The notes under the pieces are model-generated. The model worked only from the letters and a program-made list of their open reading frames with translations. It searched no databases and was not told the DNA's origin. A DNA stretch of 64,000 nt, from positions 310,001-374,000 of the forward strand of contig NZ_JOIR01000011.1 in the NCBI RefSeq assembly GCF_000720115.1, written 5' to 3'. This DNA is from Streptomyces sp. NRRL F-2580. GTDB lineage: Bacteria > Actinomycetota > Actinomycetes > Streptomycetales > Streptomycetaceae. Shown one piece after another: positions 33,467 through 41,559 of the stretch (within the stretch, counting starts at the first letter, position 1; each line of letters begins with the position of its first letter). Both the position numbers and the translations under genes were made by a program.

Positions 33467-34597
33467 GTGGGATCATCTTCATCTTCGCAGCTCGTCGACA
33501 GCGCCACGTCCGCCGGTTTTGACTACATCTTCCCAGCCATCCGGGGCGTTCAGGCGGGTCGAGAGTTCTACGTGTCCATGTGCCCCCTGCGGCTCATCCC
33601 GAAGATCTTCCTCTTCGACGAGGATGAGCTAGCGCCGGAGGTTCGAGCCCAGCGCGTCTTGAACAAGGGGCGGCTCCCAGCGCTCACTCGGTACATCGTC
33701 GACAACCCGGACGACTACACCTTCAGCGCGCTCACTGCATCCGTCGATGGCGAGATGTACTTCGAGAGCATCGCCGACACCGGCATGGGGATGCGTGCCG
33801 GCCAAATCCGTATCCCGATGGCTGCCCGCTTCTTGATCAACGATGGGCAACATCGGCGGGCGGCCATTGAGCAGGCCCTGAAGGAGAACCCCGACCTCGG
33901 CGAGGAGACGATCGCCGTCGTCTTCTTCCATGACGCTGGGCTGGAACGCTGTCAGCAGATGTTCGCCGACCTCAACCGGCATGCGGTGCGTCCGCCGCGT
34001 TCGATCGGCGTGCTGTACGACCACCGAGATGACCTGGCGATCATGGCTCGCCTCTTGGCAATGAAATCCCCTGTCTTCAAGGGGCATGTCGAGATGGAGA
34101 GCAGCACCCTTGCTCAACGCTCCCGCAAGCTGTTCACCCTGAGTGCCGTCTACTCCGCTACCCAGTCTCTCCTGCAAGGGCTGGAGACCAAGAAGGAGAA
34201 GGCTCAGGAGCTGGCGGAGGCATACTGGGAGGCTGTCGACCTTGTGGTCCCCGACTGGGGGATGGTGCGCAAGCGTGAGCTTGCAGCTCCCGAGGTCCGC
34301 AAGGACTACATCCACAGTCATGGCATCGCCTTGCACGCACTTGGCCGGATCGGGAACTCGCTCGTGCGGAATTCCGATTCGCCCCAAGTTTGGCATTCGA
34401 GGCTAAAGCTACTGACCTCGGTTGACTGGTCCCGGACCAACCCAGATTGGGAGGGTCGTGCGCTGATCGGTGGACGTGTGTCGAAGAGCCACCAGAACCT
34501 GACCCTGACTGTGAACTACCTGCGCCGTCACATGAAGCTCCAACTCAGCCCAGAGGAGCAGCGTGTAGAGGACGCATACCTGCGAGGAGATGCATGA
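33467..34597 (+). CDS. dndB: DndB, DGQHR-domain regulator of phosphorothioation
   Basis: 376 aa from the GTG at 33467. The family motif DGQHR is at residues 126-130 (LINDGQHRRAAIEQAL), followed by VVFFHDAGLERCQQMFADLN. DndB is not needed for sulfur insertion itself; it modulates modification and acts as a negative regulator of dnd expression in studied systems. The first gene of dndBCDE, it overlaps dndC by four bases (ATGA). A second, longer DGQHR protein is encoded 7 kb downstream. Confidence 0.93.
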   Translation: MGSSSSSQLVDSATSAGFDYIFPAIRGVQAGREFYVSMCPLRLIPKIFLFDEDELAPEVRAQRVLNKGRLPALTRYIVDNPDDYTFSALTASVDGEMYFESIADTGMGMRAGQIRIPMAARFLINDGQHRRAAIEQALKENPDLGEETIAVVFFHDAGLERCQQMFADLNRHAVRPPRSIGVLYDHRDDLAIMARLLAMKSPVFKGHVEMESSTLAQRSRKLFTLSAVYSATQSLLQGLETKKEKAQELAEAYWEAVDLVVPDWGMVRKRELAAPEVRKDYIHSHGIALHALGRIGNSLVRNSDSPQVWHSRLKLLTSVDWSRTNPDWEGRALIGGRVSKSHQNLTLTVNYLRRHMKLQLSPEEQRVEDAYLRGDA

Positions 34598-36087
34598 GCA
34601 CCCCGAAGCCGTCGGCCCCCTTCCAAGGGAGGGCCCTCGCCGAAGTAGTCACTGAGCTCACGGAAGAGATCCGTGAGCTCTACACGGCTGACGAGGTGCC
34701 CTGGGTCATCGGCTATAGCGGCGGCAAAGACTCCACCGCTGTACTCCAACTTGTCTGGCTTGCCCTCCAAGGGTTGCCGGATGAGCAGCGAACCAAGCCC
34801 GTGCATGTCATCAGCACCGACACGCTGGTTGAAAATCCAGTGGTGGCTGCCTGGGTCACCCAGTCCCTTGACACGATGGGGAAGGCGGCCAAGGAGCAAG
34901 GGCTGCCTATCGAGCCGCACCGCCTGATCCCCGAGGTGAAGGACACGTTCTGGGTCAACCTCATCGGCAAGGGCTATCCAGCCCCTCGTCCCAAGTTCCG
35001 GTGGTGCACGGAACGATTGAAGATCAAGCCGTCCAACGCGTTCATTCGCCGTGTCGTGCGCCGACACGGTGAGGCGATCCTCGTCCTCGGCATTCGAAAG
35101 ACCGAGAGCCAGGCGCGTGCCCGCGCCATGGCGAAGCACGAGAAGCGTCGCGTGCGAGACCGTCTCTCTCCCAACGGCAATCTGCCGAACTCCCTCGTCT
35201 ACAGCCCCATCGAAGCCTGGGGCACAGAAGAGGTCTGGATGTTCCTGATGCAGTACTCCAACGCGTGGGGGCATCGGAACAAGGACCTGCTGACCATGTA
35301 CCAGGGTGCCTCCGAGGACTCAGAGTGCCCCTTGGTGGTGGACGACACCACGCCTTCCTGTGGTGACAGTCGCTTCGGATGCTGGACTTGCACCCTTGTG
35401 GACAAGGACAAGTCGATGACTGCCATGATCCGCAACGATGACGAGAAGGAGTGGATGCGCCCCCTCCTGGAACTCCGCAATCTGCTCGATGACGTGTCGA
35501 CGGAGAAAGAGGACCGAGACTTCCGGCGGATGAACGGCAACGTTCAACTCTTCCATGATGGCGTGATCCACGGCCCGTACACGCAGGAAGCACGTCAGAA
35601 GTGGCTGACAAAGCTCCTGGAGGCACAGACCCTCGTGAGGCAGACCGCACCGGAGAGCGTCCGGGGCATCGAGCTGATCTCGGAGGCAGAGCTGCACGAG
35701 ATCCGCCGTATCTGGGTGTTCGACAAGCACGAAGTCGAAGACACGCTGCCGGCTATCTACGAGTCGGCGACGACCGAGAGGTTCCCCGGACGACCTCTTG
35801 ACGAGCAGCTGGTGCTCGGTGCCGAGGAGATCGACCTCCTCAAGGAAGTATGCGACGGCGATGACATCCACTTCACGATGACGCGTGAACTCCTCGCAGT
35901 CGAGCGGCAGCACCGGACCATGACGCGGCGTTCTGGCCTCTTCAAGGAGCTGGAAAAGACGATCAAGAAGGGATTCTACGAAAACGAAGACGACGCCCTT
36001 CAGTTCGCGAAGCGTAAGCAGGAGATCCGCGAATCTGCCCCGACCTACGTGACGCTGAACGAAGAGAACTCCGATGCTCCTTCATAA
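34594..36087 (+). CDS. dndC: DndC, PAPS reductase-like sulfur transfer enzyme
   Basis: 497 aa from the ATG at 34594. The PP-loop SGGKDS (residues 42-47) binds ATP to activate the DNA backbone phosphate. RWCTERLK and CGDSRFGCWTC supply cysteines for the 4Fe-4S cluster expected in DndC. The C-terminal part (IRRIWVFDKHEVEDTLPAIY ... FTMTRELLAVERQHRTMTRR) is typical. Works with DndD and DndE in the modification complex and receives sulfur from DndA. Overlaps dndD by 14 bases. Confidence 0.95.
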   Translation: MSTPKPSAPFQGRALAEVVTELTEEIRELYTADEVPWVIGYSGGKDSTAVLQLVWLALQGLPDEQRTKPVHVISTDTLVENPVVAAWVTQSLDTMGKAAKEQGLPIEPHRLIPEVKDTFWVNLIGKGYPAPRPKFRWCTERLKIKPSNAFIRRVVRRHGEAILVLGIRKTESQARARAMAKHEKRRVRDRLSPNGNLPNSLVYSPIEAWGTEEVWMFLMQYSNAWGHRNKDLLTMYQGASEDSECPLVVDDTTPSCGDSRFGCWTCTLVDKDKSMTAMIRNDDEKEWMRPLLELRNLLDDVSTEKEDRDFRRMNGNVQLFHDGVIHGPYTQEARQKWLTKLLEAQTLVRQTAPESVRGIELISEAELHEIRRIWVFDKHEVEDTLPAIYESATTERFPGRPLDEQLVLGAEEIDLLKEVCDGDDIHFTMTRELLAVERQHRTMTRRSGLFKELEKTIKKGFYENEDDALQFAKRKQEIRESAPTYVTLNEENSDAPS

Positions 36088-38056
36088 CATTTCACTTCAT
36101 GACTTTGGCGCCTATCGCGGTAAGCAGTCCCTTGACTTGAGCGTTAAGCCCGGGAGGCCGATTATCCTCATCGGCGGTCTGAACGGATGCGGCAAGACAA
36201 CCCTGTTGGATGCCATCCAGCTGGTGCTCTACGGCCGTCGGGCACGGTGTATCAACCGCCCCTACGAGTCCTACCTGCGCGAGAGCATCAACCGCAAGGC
36301 CAACTCGGCCGAGGGTGCGGAGATTGCCCTGGAGTTCTCAGTCGTTGTAGATGACCAAGAGCGGCACTACCGGGTTACCCGGAGCTGGCACACCAGCGGC
36401 AAGCAGCTCAAGGAATTCCTGAACGTGATCGTCGATGGCCAGTTTGACCGGATCCTCAGTGATGGCTGGGCCGACCACGTAGAGGACATCCTTCCGCTCG
36501 AAGTAGCCTCGCTCTTCTTCTTCGACGGCGAAAAGATCGAGTCGCTCGCAGACCCCGAGCGGGCAGCCAACGTCATCGAGTCCGCGGTCCACTCGCTCCT
36601 CGGCGTGAGCACGGTGGAGCAGCTCCGTACTGATCTTGTCGCGCTAGTACGACGACAGAGACTCTCCAACGAGGACCAGGCCGTCCTCGACCAGATCCGC
36701 GCCCAGGAAGCCGAGCACGAATCGGCAAGGCAGGAAATCGCGGACCGGACGCAGACCTTGAGCAGTGTCCGATCGAGATGTGACCGGCTGCAGGTAAAAC
36801 TCGACAAAGTGGAGAAGGAATTCGAGCGGGCCGGCGGAAAGCTCTTTGAACGTCAGAAGGAACTCGAGAGCAACCACAAGACCATTAGTGAGCTTCTGGC
36901 GGCCCAGCGTGCTTCCCTACGGTCTCTTGCTGCAGGGCCGTTGCCTCTTCTGATGCTCCCGCAGCAGTTGGCCAGGCTCCGCGAACAGGCCAGGCGGGAG
37001 AAGGACGCTGACGACGCCACACGAGTCGTCGGCGTCCTGGAGGATCGCGATGCGTGGCTTCTTGACCAGCTTTCTGCGTCGGTGCCAGCTGCCGCGCGTA
37101 CGGCTTTGAAGAAAAAGCTGGCAGCGGATCGCGAGCGGCGCGAGAGCGCAGCAGAACTCAAGCAGAGCCTCGACCTGCCGCTTGACGCGCTTGAGCAACT
37201 CTCGGCTCTAGATGAAGCGCTCTCTCGGGATGCCTCTCGAGCTCGCGAGCTCCTCAAGGAGTCCGCGGAGACCTCCGACCGTCTCGATGACGCCGATCGT
37301 CTCCTTGCTGGTGTGCCGGACAAGAAGCTGATCAAGGATCTTATTGAGAAGCGGAACGAGGCGATCGACGAGCTCGCCGTCGCGAATGATGAACTCAGGC
37401 GTGGCGAACAGCAGTTGGAGGAGGTCAAGAGTCGGCGGGACCGCATCGGCGCCGATCTGGAACGAGCGCAGCAGAAGCGAGTCAAGACGCTCATCGAGAT
37501 CGAGGAGCTCGAGCGAGTCGTCACGTTCGCAGGTAAGGCACGAGACACGCTGGAGAGGTTTGGCGAGGCTCTGCTGCGGCGCCACATCAGCCGGCTGGAA
37601 GTCGCTGTCCTTCAGAGTTTCAAGGCCTTGATGCGTAAGAGCGGCCTCATTCACGATCTGCGGATCGACACTGTCAAGTCCAATCTCATTCTTGCGGACT
37701 CCGAAGGTGAACCTATCGATCCCGGACGGCTCAGCGCGGGCGAACGGCAGCTGCTTGCCATCTCGCTGCTCTGGGGCCTGGCCAAGGTTGCCGGAAACAG
37801 GCTGCCAAGCGTGATCGACACGCCTCTGGGGCGCCTCGACAGTAGGCACCGCCAACACCTGGTCGACCGGTACTTTCCGAACGCCGGTCGGCAGGTGCTT
37901 CTGCTGTCCACGGATGAGGAGATCGACGAGAACCTCCTCAGCCGATTGAAGCCCTCCCTCGCACACACCTACACCCTTGTCCACGACGACACGTCGTTCA
38001 CCACAACCGTCGAGACTGGCTACTGGTGGACCGCAGGAGCCCCGCATGTCGCTTGA
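36074..38056 (+). CDS. dndD: DndD, SMC/RecF-like ATPase
   Basis: 660 aa. An N-terminal ABC half carries Walker A GGLNGCGKTT (residues 34-43); the long middle is coiled coil (residues 190-490, rich in Glu/Arg/Lys heptads such as LQVKLDKVEKEFERAGGKLF); the C-terminal half has signature LSAGERQ (about 553-559) and Walker B LPSVIDTPLGRLDS. I see no CxxC zinc hook at the tip. DndD hydrolyses ATP, probably to nick or open DNA for sulfur insertion. Overlaps dndC and dndE. Confidence 0.94.
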   Translation: MLLHNISLHDFGAYRGKQSLDLSVKPGRPIILIGGLNGCGKTTLLDAIQLVLYGRRARCINRPYESYLRESINRKANSAEGAEIALEFSVVVDDQERHYRVTRSWHTSGKQLKEFLNVIVDGQFDRILSDGWADHVEDILPLEVASLFFFDGEKIESLADPERAANVIESAVHSLLGVSTVEQLRTDLVALVRRQRLSNEDQAVLDQIRAQEAEHESARQEIADRTQTLSSVRSRCDRLQVKLDKVEKEFERAGGKLFERQKELESNHKTISELLAAQRASLRSLAAGPLPLLMLPQQLARLREQARREKDADDATRVVGVLEDRDAWLLDQLSASVPAAARTALKKKLAADRERRESAAELKQSLDLPLDALEQLSALDEALSRDASRARELLKESAETSDRLDDADRLLAGVPDKKLIKDLIEKRNEAIDELAVANDELRRGEQQLEEVKSRRDRIGADLERAQQKRVKTLIEIEELERVVTFAGKARDTLERFGEALLRRHISRLEVAVLQSFKALMRKSGLIHDLRIDTVKSNLILADSEGEPIDPGRLSAGERQLLAISLLWGLAKVAGNRLPSVIDTPLGRLDSRHRQHLVDRYFPNAGRQVLLLSTDEEIDENLLSRLKPSLAHTYTLVHDDTSFTTTVETGYWWTAGAPHVA

Positions 38057-38423
38057 GACAGTTCGCCTCTCGCAGACGGCGAAGGATCAACTCATCTGGT
38101 TGAAGCGCAACACCGGTCTGACCCAGTGGAATGAACTTTGCAGGTGGGCCCTGGCGCTGTCGCTCCGAGACTCATCCACGCCACTGGTGAAGGAGGTCGT
38201 GACCGACTCCAACGTCGAGATGTCGTGGAAGACCTTCACCAGCCCGTACGGAGACATCTACCTGGCTCTGCTCAAGCAGCGGTGCCTCATGGACGGCGAG
38301 GAGCTCTCGGACGAGGCCATCGCCCGGACGCTGACGGTGCACCTGCACCGCGGCATCGGCTACTTGCACGGCCGGCCCGACCTTCGGTCCGTCGAGCAGC
38401 TCGTCTCCACCGCCACGGGATAG
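38046..38423 (+). CDS. dndE: DndE, DNA-binding subunit of phosphorothioation complex
   Basis: 125 aa from the ATG at 38046, overlapping the dndD stop by 11 bases. It has the DndE pattern: VRLSQTAKDQLIWLKRNTGL, WNELCRWALALSL, FGSPYG-like FTSPYGDIYLALLKQR, then LTVHLHRGIGYLHG. DndE is a small helical protein that binds nicked DNA and works with DndC and DndD. Last gene of the dndBCDE operon, followed by a perfect hairpin. Confidence 0.93.
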   Translation: MSLETVRLSQTAKDQLIWLKRNTGLTQWNELCRWALALSLRDSSTPLVKEVVTDSNVEMSWKTFTSPYGDIYLALLKQRCLMDGEELSDEAIARTLTVHLHRGIGYLHGRPDLRSVEQLVSTATG

Positions 38424-38446
38424 CTCCCAGCGGATGGATGATGTCG

Positions 38447-38474
38447 GCCCGCCCCACCGATCGGTGGGGCGGGC
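38447..38474 (+). terminator. Perfect 14-bp hairpin after dndE
   Basis: GCCCGCCCCACCGA (38447-38460) is directly followed by its complement (38461-38474), a 28-base perfect palindrome ending GGGC then TTCTG. It lies 24 bases after the dndE stop and separates dndBCDE from the next same-strand cassette. The remaining bases up to 38,724 carry no supported gene. Confidence 0.75.
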
Positions 38475-38724
38475 TTCTGCATGCTGGCCTGGCGAATGCC
38501 GCCGCTGGATGCTGCTAGCGGATCTCCTCAGCAACGGCTGCAACAACAGGGGCAGTTGCCCGACCTCTGTAAGTGAGGCATAGTCAGGCGCCGTGCAGAT
38601 CACATCGATCCGCCAACGCCTGTCTGTGGCATCCAGTACCCTCGCAAGACAACTGAATGAGCACCGCTTCAACCCGGACGCGAGCCACCGTATGGGGTTC
38701 GCCACCAGACCTCCTGGAGCGATC

Positions 38725-39195
38725 ATGATCAGCCACCCCGTCGAGGGGGCTATTGTCGCGCTGCAACAGAGCGCGCGCGCCACTTTCGACACCTACCAGC
38801 TCGACAGGATCGATCGAGCCCTCGACGAGCTTCTGCGAAACCCTTCTGACGAGTCGACGCCGGCGGAGCACCGCGTCCGGTCAGCCATGGGGCACGCCTA
38901 TGAGGTACTCGAACGCCGCAAGACCATCGCCCCTCTCGTCCACCTCGGTGCAGAGCACACCGAGCAGGGTGAGAGCGACCGGGACTATCCGCTGGTTGAG
39001 ATCAACGAATGGCTGCGCTGTGAACCCGGAATCTCGCAGGAGCAGCGATCCCTGCTCCAGGCGCTCGCACGTGGTGAGGATGCAGCCAGTCTCGCGCATC
39101 GTGAGGGCCTACCCGTAGCCCGAGTGCGAGAACGCATCAGCCGCGCCCGGAGGGCAGCCCGCGAGAGCTGGAAGGCATCGGTGCCGGCTGCATGA
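38725..39195 (+). CDS. Sigma-region-4-like helix-turn-helix protein, first gene of the dnd-adjacent cassette
   Basis: 156 aa from the ATG at 38725 (GGAG upstream); the frame is open from 38593 but the earlier part has no ribosome site. The N-terminal 80 residues are helical (AIVALQQSARATFDTYQLDR, RVRSAMGHAYEVLERRKTIA). The C-terminal 60 (ISQEQRSLLQALARGEDAAS then LAHREGLPVARVRERISRAR) match the HTH of sigma region 4, but region 2 is missing, so it is unlikely to be a full sigma factor. It probably binds DNA and controls the cassette, or guides the nuclease. Overlaps the GIY-YIG gene by four bases. Confidence 0.65.
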   Translation: MISHPVEGAIVALQQSARATFDTYQLDRIDRALDELLRNPSDESTPAEHRVRSAMGHAYEVLERRKTIAPLVHLGAEHTEQGESDRDYPLVEINEWLRCEPGISQEQRSLLQALARGEDAASLAHREGLPVARVRERISRARRAARESWKASVPAA

Positions 39196-39596
39196 ATCCG
39201 AGACTCCTCCGACTTCGCCCGTGGCTCGTACGAGCACTCATCCCACCGCAGTACATCGGAACTTACGTGCTCTACACGTCGACAGGCGTCCCGAGTTACG
39301 TCGGCCGCAGCGACACAGACCTCCGGCGACGGCTTCTCCGACACTGCACGAACCGGCGAGGCGCGTACTTCACGTACGACGTCCACAACAGTCCGCTGAA
39401 CGCCTACGAGGTCGAGTGCGCACTGTTCCACACGCTCACGCCCGGGGTCACTAACCGCATACACCCGGACCATCCCGCCTACCAAAAGGCCATCTGCGTG
39501 TACTGCCGGGCCGTACAACGCACTGTGCGGAGACTTCGCCTCGCACCCCAGGCCTTCAAGATCGATCCCGCTACCAGTTCGAGTGAGGACCACTGA
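39192..39596 (+). CDS. GIY-YIG superfamily nuclease, 134 aa
   Basis: The fold motifs are visible: GTYVLY (residues 23-28) for GIY, YVGRS (36-40) for YIG, the Arg helix DLRRRLLRH (43-51) and the metal-binding Glu in AYEVECALFH (71-80). Length and motifs fit a single-domain GIY-YIG endonuclease with a short N-terminal helix and a C-terminal basic part (CRAVQRTVRRLRLAP) likely to bind DNA. It overlaps the sigma-like gene by four bases and the GHKL gene by one (TGATG), so all three are made together. A DNA-cutting role next to dnd is the obvious inference. Confidence 0.75.
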   Translation: MNPRLLRLRPWLVRALIPPQYIGTYVLYTSTGVPSYVGRSDTDLRRRLLRHCTNRRGAYFTYDVHNSPLNAYEVECALFHTLTPGVTNRIHPDHPAYQKAICVYCRAVQRTVRRLRLAPQAFKIDPATSSSEDH

Positions 39597-41338
39597 TGAC
39601 GACAGCCCCTCTGTTCCAGGCCCCCGGCGACCAGCGCGCCAGCATCATCCAGATCGACCGCGCCCTGGAATCAATGCGTGACGCCGGCTTCGACCTGACG
39701 GCCGCCATTGGCGAGCCTCTGGACAACTCCATCCAGGCCGAGGCCACCTTGATGCGAGTCCTCCCGGTGTACGGAGCTCGCAAGAAGACCATCGAGAAGT
39801 TCATCATCTCGGACAACGGCGTCGGCATCGACCCTGCGATCATGCACAACGTGCTGTCCATGGGCTACAGCGCACGCTACAACGAGCGCGACGGCCTGGG
39901 CCGTTATGGGATGGGACTGAAGCTCGCCGGACTGAGCATTGGCGAGCGCATCGACATCTACAGCAAGCGCGCCAACAGCCCGAAGATCCACCACAGTTAC
40001 GTCGACCTTGAAGAAGTCAGGGACGGCAAGCAGGAGTACATCAGCACCGACGAGGTCCAGGAGTGGCCTGAGGAAGCCGCAAAGCAGATGGTGGGCAGGG
40101 ACGGCCGCCCACTCGCCTCTGGAACCGTAGTGATCTTCAGCAAGATTGACCGGCTGTCTACCGGCGGCACCTACGGTACGTCCCTGGATGAGAAGATCGC
40201 CGATCTCCGCAAGTTCATCGCGCGCGCATTTCGGACCTACATCGACACGGGCCGCACCATCGAACTTGAAGGCAAGCCGGTCACACTTCACGACCCCCTC
40301 TTCCTGAGGGACAACCCTCGCATCATCGCACGGTACAAGTCGCAGAAGCTCGACCCCCGCGGCGTTCTCGTCGAGGAAGGCGACATCGAGATCGACGGCC
40401 ACAAGGTCCACGTAAAGGTCGGTCTAGTACCCGTTGAATTCCGCCCCTACGCCATGGCAGGTGGACATGTGGACCACCAAGGCCATGACATCACGGAGTT
40501 CCAAATCAACCCGGAGAATGCCGCAAAGATCAGCATCCTGCGTAACGGCCGAGAGATCTTTTACGACGGCATCCCTCGTCTCCTGGAGGCGACACGGACA
40601 GATAAGGCCATCCGGTACGTGGCCATCGAGGTCTCCTTCCCTGCGGAGTTGGACGAGTACTTCCAGGTGCGCAACGTCAAGCGCGGAGCTGAGCCCGTGA
40701 CGAAGCTCCGGAATCAACTGAAGGAGTGGCTGAAACGACCCATGCGGCAAGCTCGCAGCCAGATCCGCGAATACTGGACCGAAGTCGATACGCGAAAGCG
40801 TCTTGAGAGCGGTCCGCATGACGGAAGCATGGCTACCGCAGAGCGGGCTAACCGCAACCTTCCGCAGGGTATTGCGGGACGGACTGTGACTCCGGAGCAG
40901 GAGGAACAAATCGTTCTGGACGCGGCAGAAGATATGGGGCTTGACCCAGTAGTCGATGCTGTAAAGGTCGATGCACTACGCGAACAGATCCTGACCAAGC
41001 CCATTACTCTCTTCGATGCGAGCTGGCCTGGTAAAGAGTTCATCGTGGTTCAGCACCTCAACGGCAAGGCCGTCGTGAAGTTCAATCTTCGACACACGTT
41101 CTTCCGTGAGGTCTACGTGCCGTTGAAAAAGCTCGCTGACCAAGGCACGGACGGCCTCACGCCAGAGGACATGCTCGACCTCGCCCGTCGTGCCGAGGCA
41201 GCGATCGATCTCCTGTTCATGGGCTACGCACGCGCGGAATCCATGTCCCCGAACGCAGAAGAGGACTACAGCCAACTGCGCACGCATTGGGGCATGTTCA
41301 CCGAGGCCATGCTGAAGGAAGAGCTCAAGGACGAGTGA
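39596..41338 (+). CDS. GHKL (MORC/MutL/Hsp90-like) ATPase, 580 aa
   Basis: The Bergerat ATP fold is clear: N box EPLDNSIQA (Glu40 catalytic, Asn44 Mg2+ ligand), G1 box SDNGVGID (72-79), and G2 box GLGRYGMGLKLAG (100-112). A transducer-like region follows to about residue 380 (ITEFQINPENAAKISILRNG then REIFYDGIP), and the C-terminal 200 residues are helical (EQEEQIVLDAAEDMGL ... FREVYVPLKKLADQG). Such ATPases dimerise on ATP and clamp DNA; prokaryotic MORC/MutL-like versions have been described in restriction-modification contexts (Iyer, Abhiman and Aravind). Here it follows a GIY-YIG nuclease with one-base overlap. Confidence 0.85.
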   Translation: MTTAPLFQAPGDQRASIIQIDRALESMRDAGFDLTAAIGEPLDNSIQAEATLMRVLPVYGARKKTIEKFIISDNGVGIDPAIMHNVLSMGYSARYNERDGLGRYGMGLKLAGLSIGERIDIYSKRANSPKIHHSYVDLEEVRDGKQEYISTDEVQEWPEEAAKQMVGRDGRPLASGTVVIFSKIDRLSTGGTYGTSLDEKIADLRKFIARAFRTYIDTGRTIELEGKPVTLHDPLFLRDNPRIIARYKSQKLDPRGVLVEEGDIEIDGHKVHVKVGLVPVEFRPYAMAGGHVDHQGHDITEFQINPENAAKISILRNGREIFYDGIPRLLEATRTDKAIRYVAIEVSFPAELDEYFQVRNVKRGAEPVTKLRNQLKEWLKRPMRQARSQIREYWTEVDTRKRLESGPHDGSMATAERANRNLPQGIAGRTVTPEQEEQIVLDAAEDMGLDPVVDAVKVDALREQILTKPITLFDASWPGKEFIVVQHLNGKAVVKFNLRHTFFREVYVPLKKLADQGTDGLTPEDMLDLARRAEAAIDLLFMGYARAESMSPNAEEDYSQLRTHWGMFTEAMLKEELKDE

Positions 41339-41559
41339 CTGTGTGCCCGGCCCGGCTCGCCCCTGCCGGCGCCGGCATCACGCTCCAGCCAGGCTTGGCT
41401 GATTCCTGCAGCCGGAACCCCTTGTTTCAGGCATCGGGCTCCGCGGATGCGTTGTGACCTGCAGGATGCCGTAAGGGGCGAACTCAAAAGTCACCAGCGA
41501 TGCGGTCGTCCAACGGCCGTCGACACCAGGTACAGATCACAGTGGGAAGGCAGTGAAGG

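Noticed and set aside
38725..39195. Full sigma factor
   Set aside because: Only a region-4-like HTH is seen; region 2, needed for promoter -10 binding, is missing.
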